A DNA stretch of 64,000 nucleotides from Przewalskia tangutica (Eukaryota > Streptophyta > Magnoliopsida > Solanales > Solanaceae). This document shows, one piece after another, positions 23,235-33,624 of the stretch. Under the pieces are notes generated by a model, which saw only the letters and a list, made by a program, of their open reading frames with translations, made no database searches and was not told the DNA's origin. The stretch's first letter is position 1. The number at the start of each line of letters is the position of its first letter. Where the stretch lies: the NCBI GenBank assembly GCA_029844215.1, contig JAQGDG010000145.1, positions 62,001-126,000 of the forward strand, read 5' to 3'. A program made the translations under genes and the position numbers.

Positions 23235-24230
23235 TGGCATCGACAACACGTCGAAAACGGCGCACGTCCAAAACGGCGCGATCCGAAGCGACGCCGAGTC
23301 GGCGACTCAGGAGTCGAAAATGACTCTGCGTCAAAACGACGCGCGTCGAAAATGACGCCAGATCCAGCGACGTCGAGTCAAGCGACTCGGTCGAAAATGA
23401 CTCGCGTCAAAGCGGCGCCCGGTCAAAGCGGCGTCAAGTCAAAGCGACTCGGTCGGCGACTCGAGTCAGAAACGACGCCACGTCGGAAAGCGGCGTCCGA
23501 GTCAGCGACTCGAGTCCAAACGACCAGCGTCCGGCAAAACGCGCCACGTCCGAAACGACGCCTTCGATCCAAGCGACGTCGAGTCCAAACGACTCGGTCA
23601 GCGACTCGCGTCCGGCGGCCCGGATCAAGCGACATCGGTCCAAAGCGACTCGTCCGGAAAGGACTCGCGTCCGGCAACGCCACGTCCGAAACGACGCCAC
23701 GCGTCAAAGCGGCGCCAGTCCAAAACGACGTCGAGTCCAAAACGACTCGAACCGGCGACTCAGCGTCCAAAACGACGCCATCCGGCGGCGTCCGAGTCCA
23801 AACGACTCGCGTCGCACGGCGCTTCGCAACGGCGTCAAAACGGCCGCCAGCGTCAGCAACGGCCGCGTCCGGCAAAACGCGTCCGGCAACGACGCCAAGC
23901 GTCAAAGCAGCTGCGCGTCGCAACGACAAGTCAGCAGCGAAACGACGCCAATCGCGACGCCAAGTCAGCGACGCCAAGTCGGCACGCCATCGTGACATAT
24001 CCGTCGGCCACGCGGGGACGATTTTCTCGCTTCTCAAAATTGCATTTTTTCTCATTCATGCTTTATTATTCTGTCTTAGCGATTATGCACTAACTCTTTC
24101 TTGAGCTTTAGTCTACGAGCGTGCGTATGCAACACGTCGAACAGCGGCGTCGTGACACAACAAGTCCAAAAACGCGTCAAGTCCGAGCAGCGCCAATAGC
24201 AACATTCCAATCGGCCAGTTAGCTCGCAAA
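23235..24230 (+). repeat. CG-rich minisatellite in inner Ogre 3' UTR
   Basis: About 1 kb of degenerate short units (about 11-13 bp, in higher-order pairs) built on CGACTCG / CGTCAAAACGACGCC / CGAGTCCAAACGACT. Long open frames exist on both strands (298 and 210 codons, rich in Arg, Ser and Thr) because the unit lacks stop codons. No homologous protein motif is visible. The segment after it (24,030-24,130) repeats text found just before it (23,145-23,250), so a larger duplication encloses the array. Confidence 0.8.
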
Positions 24231-24369
24231 GTCAAAGCGCAATAAGTCTACATCAAATACATCTTGCAAAACCACGAACTACATCATTTAAACTTTAATT
24301 ATTTCATCTAGTTTTGATTACGCATGAATTACGACCAACTCCATATATAGAACAATTTTTATCTATGCC

Positions 24370-24600
24370 TCTGGAAGGCGTCGTTTGCATCTCTGTCTAT
24401 CTGACGGCGAGCGTTTGCATTTCGCCTATACAACAGCATAAACACCCATACAAGGCGTCATTTGCATTTCGTCTATACAACGACGAACATATGCATCTCG
24501 TCTATACAACGACGAACATTTGCATTTCGTCTACACAGCAGCGATTTACCCATCTGAGGCGTCACCGTGTCTGCGTCATACAAGGCGGCGTATCATCACA
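24370..24600 (+). repeat. ~30-bp minisatellite in inner Ogre 3' UTR
   Basis: About seven units around TTTGCATTTCGTCTATACAA with CGACGAACA spacers. It is a different unit from the CG-rich array upstream. Confidence 0.75.
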
Positions 24601-24907
24601 TCATTTCGTTATATAGTATATACAATCGACTACAACTACAACACAAAATTCACATTCTTACATTATTTTGTTTTGTGATTTATGCACTAATGCTTCTATC
24701 TTAGCTTCAATCTACGAGGCTGCAAAGATGGAGTACAACGTGGATTTTCTCTTCTGAGGCAACCGGCAATTTATTGGGGCCGACCTTCCCGGCAAATGGC
24801 GAAGCGGCCTCAGCGTCGGTCCTCTGTTCCACATCACCATAAAACCCAACATCATAAGTCGATAGCAGACACCCGTGTTCGCCGGTTATTCTTATTTTCT
24901 TTAGCAT

Positions 24908-25100
24908 CGCGGCCCGGTGTCGTCATAACTCGACAACTTTGTGACAAATTTTGAGTCCGCGTTAGCCCACCTTGGTATTTTGACCATGGTAACCCAGTGT
25001 CGTCATAACTCGACACTGGGACAAATTTTGAGTCCGCGTTAGCCCGCCTTGGTGTTTGACCATGGTAGCCCAGTGTCGTCATAACTCGACACTGGGATAA
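24908..25100 (+). repeat. ~85-bp tandem repeat with hairpin core
   Basis: Two full copies and a partial third of a unit whose core is CCCAGTGTCG, TCATAACT, CGACACTGGG. The core is a perfect 10-bp inverted repeat with an 8-base loop (25,000-25,018 and 25,071-25,097); the first copy is decayed. The copies share AAATTTTGAGTCCGCGTTAG and TTGACCATGGTA. Confidence 0.8.
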
Positions 25101-25213
25101 TTTTTTAAATTTTGCGTCGGCTGTCTATTGCCCCAAACGCACCAATTGCGAGGATCGAGACAAAATTGGCTATGAGTCAACGTCTTCGTCCGAAGATTCT
25201 TCCATCATCTCCA

Positions 25214-25229
25214 TACAAAGAGGGACAAC
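25214..25229 (+). other. Polypurine tract, inner Ogre
   Basis: ACAAAGAGGGACAAC lies directly before TGTTGACACC of the right LTR. Confidence 0.6.
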
Positions 25230-28200
25230 TGTTGACACCCAATTTTGACCCTCTCATCCAGTCATTAACTATTAAATTACACTAATTTTCAACAATAATG
25301 TTAATAATTTTTAAATAATAAAATGCAGCGATGAAACATTAATACAGGCATAAATGAACAATTTAATAATAAATACATAAAATAATAATCTAACACACGC
25401 GTTTTAATAATAGCATTCATAAAAGAATTAAGTCCTAATTTTTATTTAATAAGTCTTAATAATGACATCACATTATAAACATTAAACACTAATTAAATAG
25501 CACGCCCGTCTTTATTTTGTAATAATTTTAAACTCAAAATTAGATTAACAAAGCACCTAAAATAATTTGATCACAATTTATTAATTTAACTTACCACTAA
25601 GTAATTAATAATACACTTAAAACTAACTAAACCAACCAATCCCGCCCAACCTTCAAGACTCCTCATTTATTTTTCTTAATTCCCAGCCCACATCTAATTC
25701 ATCTCCCCACAATCCGCGGCCCAAACCCGCAAGGCCCAAATCCTTCAGCCCTTTATACTCACCCTTCCTCGTCGCCCATAACCCAAAAGAAAAGAAAAAA
25801 AAACGTAACCTAAACCTAGAAACCAGCAGCCATTCACACGCACCTCGTCCCCGTCGCCCCAGCCGGGATTCTCGCCTGAGAATCCGGCGAGTCACCTGCC
25901 AAACGATTACCAGCTCACCCCTTACCATCTCAAGAACCACGAATCCCCCAGATTCCCTCAAATCTCTCAAATCGTTCTTAACTTACCATAACAAAAACGA
26001 TACCAAAATCAGTCCCAAATCAAAGCTACCCTTCTTAAGAAACCGAATAATCCTCGAATCAGTACGAAATCATAACCAAAATCGTGATGAACTAAAATCA
26101 TGATACTACTACCAAAATCAGAACCCACAAAAGAACTATATATACGGGTGTTTAGTAACTTCAAAGGGATCGATCTTGGAGGGCAAAAACAGTGCATGCA
26201 TCCAGAACAGTGGGAGCTCTCCATCGAAATCAATCGATCCAGAATGGGGGAGGGGAAAGATACTTGTTAGAAACACGCGAGGATCGAACCCTTTCAAAGA
26301 ATCGATAGTATAGAACAAACCGCTCGTAATAGTAAAGCAACCTTCAAACTCAAGGAACCCTTTTTTCGCTCAAACAACAATAAATACCTAAGCCATCACT
26401 TTTCTAAATCGCATCGCAATAAACCCCGAGTGAGTCGACGACTTGATACGCTGCCCCGGGTCGCTGCCCGGAGAAAGTAAAATCATTACCCTTTCAGTCT
26501 TAAACTCGCTTGATATCAATATGCGTAACGTGTCTTTGTACAATTGCTTCAAAGATATATTAAGTTGATACTGGATGATTGTTTACGCCACGATTAAATG
26601 CTAAACTGTTCAATTAATGTTAATCGCTATTAATATTGACTACGATCAAGTAATGCGTTTTTCAGGCTTGTTGTGTGATTGAACTTAAAGTATTTGTTCA
26701 TGCCCGTGTTGTTGATTCTTTGTGGACTAATAAACTTGACTATATGTCCATTTTAATTACGCGAGTACGCCGATCTCTCTTCGTAAAATCAATCGTGATA
26801 TTACGTTATCTGAATAATGAAACATCGATTCGTGAGCATATCGCCTATCTCAATTTCGTGTGTTTCCATCATGTTGCTACTCAATTATTCCCTCCCGTTG
26901 CATTTAGAATAGTTTACGGTGCTCGCCTCGAATCTGAATTTGCTTCATGTTAAAAGATTTAGATGATTTGGTTCTCTAAATGTTATTTCTATCGATGTAT
27001 ATACATGATTGTGCATGTTTGCTTAAGCCCGAATGACTCTGCATATCGAAAGGATCTCTTAATTAAGTCATTTGAGCTTCTCCATGTCTACATGTTTATT
27101 GTCGGTTGTATACCCGCATTGTTACGCACTTAGGCTGATTTTAGGACTATCGCTTGTTTGTATAAACATCAAACTGCGGCATCGCCTTTATCATATGTCC
27201 AAACCCAAGAATCGATTTATCTCAGCAGCGTGGTTTGAATTATTTAAAATGCTAATGAATTTCAGATTATGCTGTGTGGTTTGAGTCATGATTTTAATAA
27301 GAATGCGCTTATAATAATTTATGTGGACTTGTCAAAGTGACTAGACTTTATTATGATACCTTCATTGTGAACATAAGACCATAAATTAATTAGGACTAGT
27401 TTACTACTAGTTAAGTATGAATATATGGTTAAAAGATTTATCTTTCATATTGTGTAAATCTTACATGCTTGAAATTTTCCAAGACCATGTCATCCTTTAG
27501 CACTAGTCTAAGATATGAATCATGTTAGTCGATTGAGACGCTTATAAATCTAATATGTTTCTCTAAAATCAAAACTATCCCTTTGGGCCTCAATGTTTCT
27601 ATTGCTTTAAATAAGAACCGATCGTGATATGTGTTTAAATTTCATGTCAAATTTGTGAGCATAATGGGAGAAATCACCTGTTTGTATTACGCTCTTTGTG
27701 ATATATCTCACTTGATAATTTAGCAAGAAGCATATAAGATCGGTGTTTTTGTAAGTCCGGCTTAAGAATGAACCTTGTATACGTGCCCGTCTCACTGACA
27801 TTATACGTCATATTTGACTCCAAATTTGTGTACAACCCTCGTTTCATTGGGTCTTTCCACCGACTGATAGTCGCATGGTTTTCTTCTTGGCTACCGTTGA
27901 CTCATTTTTTTAATCATTTCGACCGATTTTTGGCTATTCGACCGCTGGTTTTTGGACATTTGCTCTTGATTCTTGGCGATTTTGGATCCTTTACTTGCTT
28001 AGATTTGCGAGTAACTAAATATACGTGTATTTTAAGTTTATATAAATACTTTATTTGCATTATTGTATACGGTTGCCTATACTAACTCCTTATGTTTCCT
28101 TATTTTTTACATGAAATGCATCGGAGCAAATCGAAGAGTCTCACGGAGAGACTCATCATAAGCTACATCAAATGAAGACCCGCTTCTATGTGCATTTATC

Positions 28201-29085
28201 TCCGCCTAAATTCCAAGCGCAGTGAAAGACATCGCCATTCCTCGAGTCCTTTAATTATTTTCACTCGCTATTCATTTATTTATTGTAAATTATTTGTCTA
28301 ACGCTATATTAATTAATAGAATAATTAGAATACCTAAACCCTGAACCTCTAGATTAGAAAACAATCCTCTTTAGGTTAATTACTTTAAACTCACTACATA
28401 TTGCTTAAGTCATACTAAACTATTAAATTTTATTTATCCTCGTAACTGTTCGCCGCTAGCATTTTATTACTAGATTTCCAACCCATTTTGTTATAGACTC
28501 TCATTAACACTTACATAAAAGCCCTATTTCTTTAAAAAACCCCTAAACATTTGGCATACTATGATATGCTAATAAAAGTATAAATCATCTTTGCACATAT
28601 AATAATACATGTTTTAATTAGAACTAGCTTTATATATTTTAAATCTCACATTTTATGTTAACAAGAAGACTTTCTATATTCTTACTTAAATACTTTTCAA
28701 AGATATGTATTGCATCTTAGCATAATAATTACCCTAGGTTTGAACGGACAATCATAGTTAGCGGATCCTTTAGGATGCCTAACCCCTTCCCTTTAGGATA
28801 ATAAAGAACCCTTACCCAGAATCTCATTAAGTTTAGCAGACCATTAAATGGAGTTAACCTTGACTTAAACATAGTCGGCATTTAGGTGTCCTAATTCACC
28901 CAAAATAATTAGGTGGCGACTCCCTAGCAACCCTCTTAGCATTTTTAGCATTTCTAGCACCTTTTAGCACCTTTTAATATTTTAGCATTCTTTTAAACAT
29001 TTAACATTTTTATTATTTATTTTCTAACATTTTTACTTAAGCAGGGTTCGCTAGAATAAAGTCGCGGTCGAAAAAGAGCGCAACA
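25230..29085 (+). repeat. 3' LTR of inner Ogre
   Basis: TGTTGACACC to GCGCAACA, collinear with 5,445-9,268. TATA-like ACTATATATA is at about 26,133-26,142. This copy keeps many CA/CAG readings that are CG in the left LTR. The right flank reads straight into protease codons of the outer Ogre. Confidence 0.9.
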
Positions 29086-29290
29086 AAGATTATGTCTGAC
29101 GCCACCAACGGGTAACTCCTCATCATGAAAGGCGATTCTGCGGGCCTCTAGCACTTGTCCGACTAAAGTTGCCAGGTTCTCGTCTGTTGTACCCTCTGGA
29201 ACGTATGCATCCTTCAATACCTCCATTAGTCACAGCGCGCAAGTGGGCGAATGCATTAACAAAGCAAATAGAGATATGTGCCGATGTTTT
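29086..29290 (-). pseudogene. Protease N-terminal part, outer Ogre
   Basis: Minus-strand reading gives VLKDAYVPEGTTDENL, then VGQVLEARRIAFHDEELP and GVRHN, ending exactly at the inner Ogre boundary. This is the characteristic entry of Ogre protease. The remaining codons resume at 5,444, so the insertion fell inside one codon run upstream of the active-site Asp. Confidence 0.85.
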
Positions 29291-31420
29291 CTTCAATTGC
29301 TCCACGATGTATCACCCCTTAGCGGGCATCCTCCTCCAAAACTCCTCGACTTCACCTCTGTCACGTTTCTTTTTGGTACCTCCAGCTGCCTCCAGTGCGT
29401 GTAGACTCTCCCGACCTGGTTATACCTGCAGCGGTGACTTCTATCACCTGCTTCCCAATTCCTCTGCGATCTACTCTGATTGGTGGCTCCCAGCCGGGTG
29501 TCTGGGCAACTGTGATTGAACCCTTGTGCTTTGGCGGAGCCCTTTCTAGCTCAAAAACTGCTGTCTTTCGGATATTGGTGTGGCGGGCGAAAGCGTATGT
29601 TCACTCTTCCTTCAACTTGAATCGACGGATGGTTCCTCCAAGTCGATTCTCATCTAAGGTTATCAGTGCACATCGACGCTGTCGTGGTTTGGCAAGTGAT
29701 TATCATGCGTTTGGGGCGGATCCTTCACCAATTATCCCTTCTCCGATCAATGCCTCGATTCGTCCCCGAGGAGCGGCAACCTTCAAATGTCCCGGGCTAT
29801 CGGAGTGATATGCGCGTAACATTCTCATCATACCATCTTGGGATGGTCGGAATCCTTCCCGAATCGGTTGATTAGGCTGCACTCGCAGCCTTTCATATAT
29901 TCGGGGTATGGGTTCATTGGTGGTGCGAACTTTGGGTGGTTTTCCTTCAAAATTCGTATTCGTCCGGGGCGCATTGGTGCTCATTTTGTCGGGCTTGGTG
30001 CTGGTCTATCGGGTAGGATAAATGGGTGTTGGAAGCGTTATATATAGGTTGTGTGGTAGTCAGGCGCAAGGTGTATATGAGTGTGGAGTTCGATAGTAGG
30101 ATGAGTTTTGGTATGTTACGCATGCTTGGGTTTACGCTTCAGACAAACATGGAAGGGAAATCGCTCTTTCTTCCTGTGAAGTACTCCGGTGTCCTCGATC
30201 AATCGCCTTATTAGTTGCATGTACGCCGCCGATTTGTAATCCTACCGCTTTAATACCTTCTTCACGGTCACCCATTCTAACAACTTCCGCAAAATTCCGC
30301 CTCACGACGCTATCATTCGCTCATGAGGTCAAGGCCCTTCAAAGATTGTACGAATAGTGTGGTCATCTCACTCTCCACCACGGGTGGTTGTACTTTCATT
30401 GCGCTCGAACGCCACCTCACGACGTACTCTCGAACGCCTCGAGACTTCTTTTCTAACTTCATTAGATAAAACCTGTCCACAACGGTTTCTGTGTTGAACC
30501 TGAACCGCTCTACAAAGTCTTGGGCCAATGCATTCCAACTATGCCATTTTCATGATCCAAAGCTAGATATACTCTAGTGCTTCACGGTCAAACTTCGAAT
30601 GAACAACTTCATAATGACTGCTGGGTTCTTCCCTACTCCGATTAGCTTGTCGCAATATGACCTCAAGTGTGCACGGGGGTTCCCTTTCCCATCAAATAGA
30701 TCAAATTTCGGCACCTTGTATCCCACCGGCAGCTCCACATCTGGATGCATGCAAAGATCCTCGTAGTCTAGCCCTTCGTGTCCTTTATCCGATCGCATGC
30801 CCCGAACTGCTTCCTTTAAGCTATGAATATCTTTGGCTATGTCCTCGTCCATTTTGGCTCGAACTTCCCTCTTCATTTCTTCATAATGATCTGCTCGCGA
30901 AGCTACGCGGACTGAAAAGCGCCGGGTTTCGCTGTGTTAGCTGTCCGGGTTGTTCTTGGGCCGTAATGGGTAATGGTGCGTGGATATTGGTTGATCCGTG
31001 ATTGGGCTGATTAGGGTGAAGTAAGTGAGCGGAGGCCGAGGTACACGGGTAGTAGGAAGATCATTTGAAAGGTCGAGGATTGCCGGACGGAGGATGCTTT
31101 GACTCCAGAACCTAGTCTTTGCGAGTTCGGGAGATATGTGCGCGAGGTAGATCTGGGATGGTTTGCGAGGTAGTGGCCCTTTGCTCTGGTATAGGTGTAT
31201 TCAAACTAATGGATAGGTTGGTCAGATTCCGTAGCCTCTCCATCTCAATCTGCATATCAACAATTTGTTGTAGCAGCTGTGCAATACATTCTTCCTGACT
31301 TGTGACATTCCTCCCTTCTGAAGGTTCCGTTTCGCTGACAGGAATAATTCCCAAACCATTTGGCTCGCACGCCCCGAGCCACCATATCATCATTTCGTGC
31401 CTCGACTCGTAAAGTGTGGA
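29291..31420 (-). pseudogene. gag of outer Ogre
   Basis: Structural protein. The start is probably MMIWWLGACEPNG (31,391). A heptad-like segment CIAQLLQQIVDMQIEMERL (about 31,230-31,290) suggests a coiled coil. The capsid part includes LDYEDLCMHPDVELPVGYK (about 30,720-30,770), PKFDLFDGKGNPRAHLRSYC (about 30,660-30,720) and MKLFIRSL (about 30,590-30,615). It continues with DRFYLMKLEKKS (about 30,440-30,480) and SEMTTLFVQSL (about 30,335-30,370). The zinc-region relic AYHSDSPGHL and RIEALIGEGIIGEGSAPN lie at about 29,705-29,820. Several shifts break it. Confidence 0.85.
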
Positions 31421-31789
31421 TGCTCCGACATTGTTGAATCAAATACGAACCGACCTTTTGGGGGAAGTAATAAATCTTTCTAAAAATGCAACAAACGGTG
31501 TTAGCACATAATTTGCATATATGTAGCAGATATATTGCACATAGCACATTCAAACGCTTCCTAACACGCAATGGGACCTCTTTGCGCGAGGTAGGCCTAA
31601 ACGCCACATATGCGATAATGATGGATCGTCCGAGCCACCTGATCGTAAATGCTTTATTGGGACTAAAAATAATTAAATTGCAACAATGAAATGTCAAAAC
31701 TAAAGATTTATTCCTAATGCTACATTATGTCACGCGAACGTGGCGGTGGTGTTAGGCCCCGCTCCCGCATTTTCCAAATATTGCATGAT

Positions 31790-33030
31790 GTTTTGTAGTT
31801 GGTCCCACATCTCGCAGGATGGCGTTGTTCTCTAATCGCACACTTTTACCCAATTGGTCATGCCGATATCCTCAAACTCGCTTGCCTTCGGGACTGGATC
31901 GCCACAATCTTCCTCAACTATGCATGATTCAGCGCACTCCCGCCGCTCATATTTGACCTCTATTTTCTCAATGTTGTTCCATTCTTCAAGGATTTGCTTT
32001 TCTCGGGAAAGTGCAATTTGCCCCAAACGCGACCTCAATCCTTCATGTCCGACGGAGCGGATTACTCGTTTGACTAAATCAAGTGAGTACACGCAACGAG
32101 CATATGGTCAAGTCCCTTAATCCGACGAGCTCATGTAATAACGGCCCTGCTCCTTATATAGGCTTTGTTGATACGAGATAGCAGCTGGTACCTCCATTGC
32201 ACTTGTCGCTAGTGCGGGATGCCGTAAATTCATACCATCCCTAGTACCGATCGTGACACAAACCGCCTCCATCCTCGTCAGAAACATACAATCCTATAAT
32301 CATTGCTAAAACAAATGTCCGCTATATTCGATCGCTGATAAAAGTGTTCCATGGCCCACATCCGCAAGATGAGATCAGATCCTCAAGAAATTGGTTTCAT
32401 TCGCTTGCATTTTCCTGCAGCTCAAATATCTCGCCTAGAATCACGGGACCAAAGTAAGTTGCGCGCCATTAATGCCTTCAAAACCATTCGAGTAATGTAA
32501 CATATGCAAAGATCGATCCGCCCATGCCTGGCGGGAACACTAGAGTGCCTAATGAGCAACGACGAACGCAGATGTCGCCTAGTTTTCCATTGTCCTGCAT
32601 CGCAAGAGAACTCCTTTCTAAATGACTGATAGCTATCTTGGCGACCATATCTCTCGTACAGATAATCTAGGGAAACCCAATTATTTTCGAAGCAACGAAG
32701 CTCCTTTGTGTTCTTTAGGCCCATGTAATGCAAGAATCTATTTCTAGATTGACTATAAGAGATGATTTGTCCTCTGCCTCGTAAGCTAAGCTCGTGAAGT
32801 AGTTGATTTCTCCAACGCAAGTGAGTTCGAAGTCTTGAAATCTGAACACTACCCTATCCGGATCCCAGAACTGAATTAAGGCCCTAACTATATGTTGATC
32901 TGGAGCGATGCCAAACAAAGCCGTGAGACAACCTAATTTGCTTCTGATGATCATTTTACTGCTGCCGTCGAAATTCTCCCACCAAATCTTTAGCTTTTTA
33001 ACACCACTCATCATTCGATTTCGTGGATTG
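31790..33030 (-). pseudogene. ORF1 of outer Ogre (plant-mobile-domain / DUF7745-like)
   Basis: Upstream of gag and downstream of the primer site, where Ogre elements carry an extra ORF of unknown role. The open segment 33,014-32,715 begins MMSGVKKLKIWWENFDGSS and includes ALFGIAPDQHIVRALIQFWD and FRFQDFELT. After a frame change it continues GRGQIISYSQSRN, then LGLKN-type sequence and WVSLDYLYERYG. The late part (32,092-31,832) is charged: ALSREKQILEEWNNIEKIE. It resembles the retroelement-associated plant mobile domain family (DUF7745-like); this assignment is from memory of the family's look. No enzymatic role can be assigned. Confidence 0.6.
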
Positions 33031-33602
33031 TTGAATATCGCTCATCCTATACATAAACAAAAGTAAATGCAAAATTTTCCCAATGCTAGCATGTCACGTT
33101 AGGCTCATTCATCCATCAATATCACGTGAACACATAATATGTTGGTCGCTGGGTTGTGGAAAACCCTTCGACAAATTTGGTGTCTTCCTAATCGGGCGCC
33201 GATACCAAGGATCGACCCACCTAAGGTAAATGCACGATGCCTTAAAATAAAGCGGGGATGGCTCTATCTTAAGTTTCTAAGATTTAGCTTTTCTAGACGC
33301 AAGGTTCCCGAGCTGACAACTCGAACGAGAAGGCTACGCGCCACCTGCTAGACCTGACACTCCACGATATTACCAACTCTCCTAAATTTGGGTTTTGAAG
33401 AAAGAATTTGCCGATGCACTGCAAGCGCACTCGCATGTAGTGTGATCAGTGAATTTTCCAGAGTGGAAGAAATATGAGCGGAATGCCAGTTTAAGGAAAG
33501 CAGTAAAGCAAATAGCAATTAAACAAAACAATACATAAAAAAACTAAATGCAAAATAATGCCAAATAATAACCCTAGGCCTGTTGTGGTTAAGAACCTAA
33601 AA
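33031..33602 (-). other. Leader of outer Ogre
   Basis: Non-coding between primer site and ORF1, homologous in inverse orientation to 9,290-9,770 of the inner Ogre (shared GGTTCTTAACCACAACAG, GGCGCGTAGCCTTCTCG and TTTACCTTAGGTGGGTCG). Confidence 0.7.
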
Positions 33603-33620
33603 TCCCCAGCGGAGTCGTCA
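33603..33620 (-). other. Primer-binding site, outer Ogre
   Basis: Minus-strand TGACGACTCCGCTGGGGA, one base different from the inner Ogre site; four bases from the LTR end. Confidence 0.8.
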
Positions 33621-33624
33621 TTTC

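Larger units (their letters stand above)
5445..29085 (+). mobile_element. Inner Ogre-like retrotransposon, gag-only (TR-GAG-like), with nested element A
   Basis: Plus-strand element bounded by two 3.8-kb direct LTRs (5,445-9,268 and 25,230-29,085), with a primer-binding site at 9,272 and a purine-rich tract before the right LTR. After subtracting nested element A the internal region is about 5.6 kb and codes only for gag; no protease, RT or integrase motif occurs in 11,870-12,681 or 23,008-25,229. LTR sequence, primer site, leader and gag are homologous to the outer Ogre, so it is a non-autonomous relative that presumably borrowed enzymes. It sits in the protease of the outer element. Confidence 0.85.

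Noticed and set aside
23423..24055. 210-codon open frame on the minus strand
   Set aside because: Mirror image of the same repeat; same reason.
23208..24104. 298-codon open frame on the plus strand
   Set aside because: It lies in a tandem CG-rich repeat that is open on both strands, has repeat-driven Arg/Ser/Thr composition and no domain; not supported as a gene.
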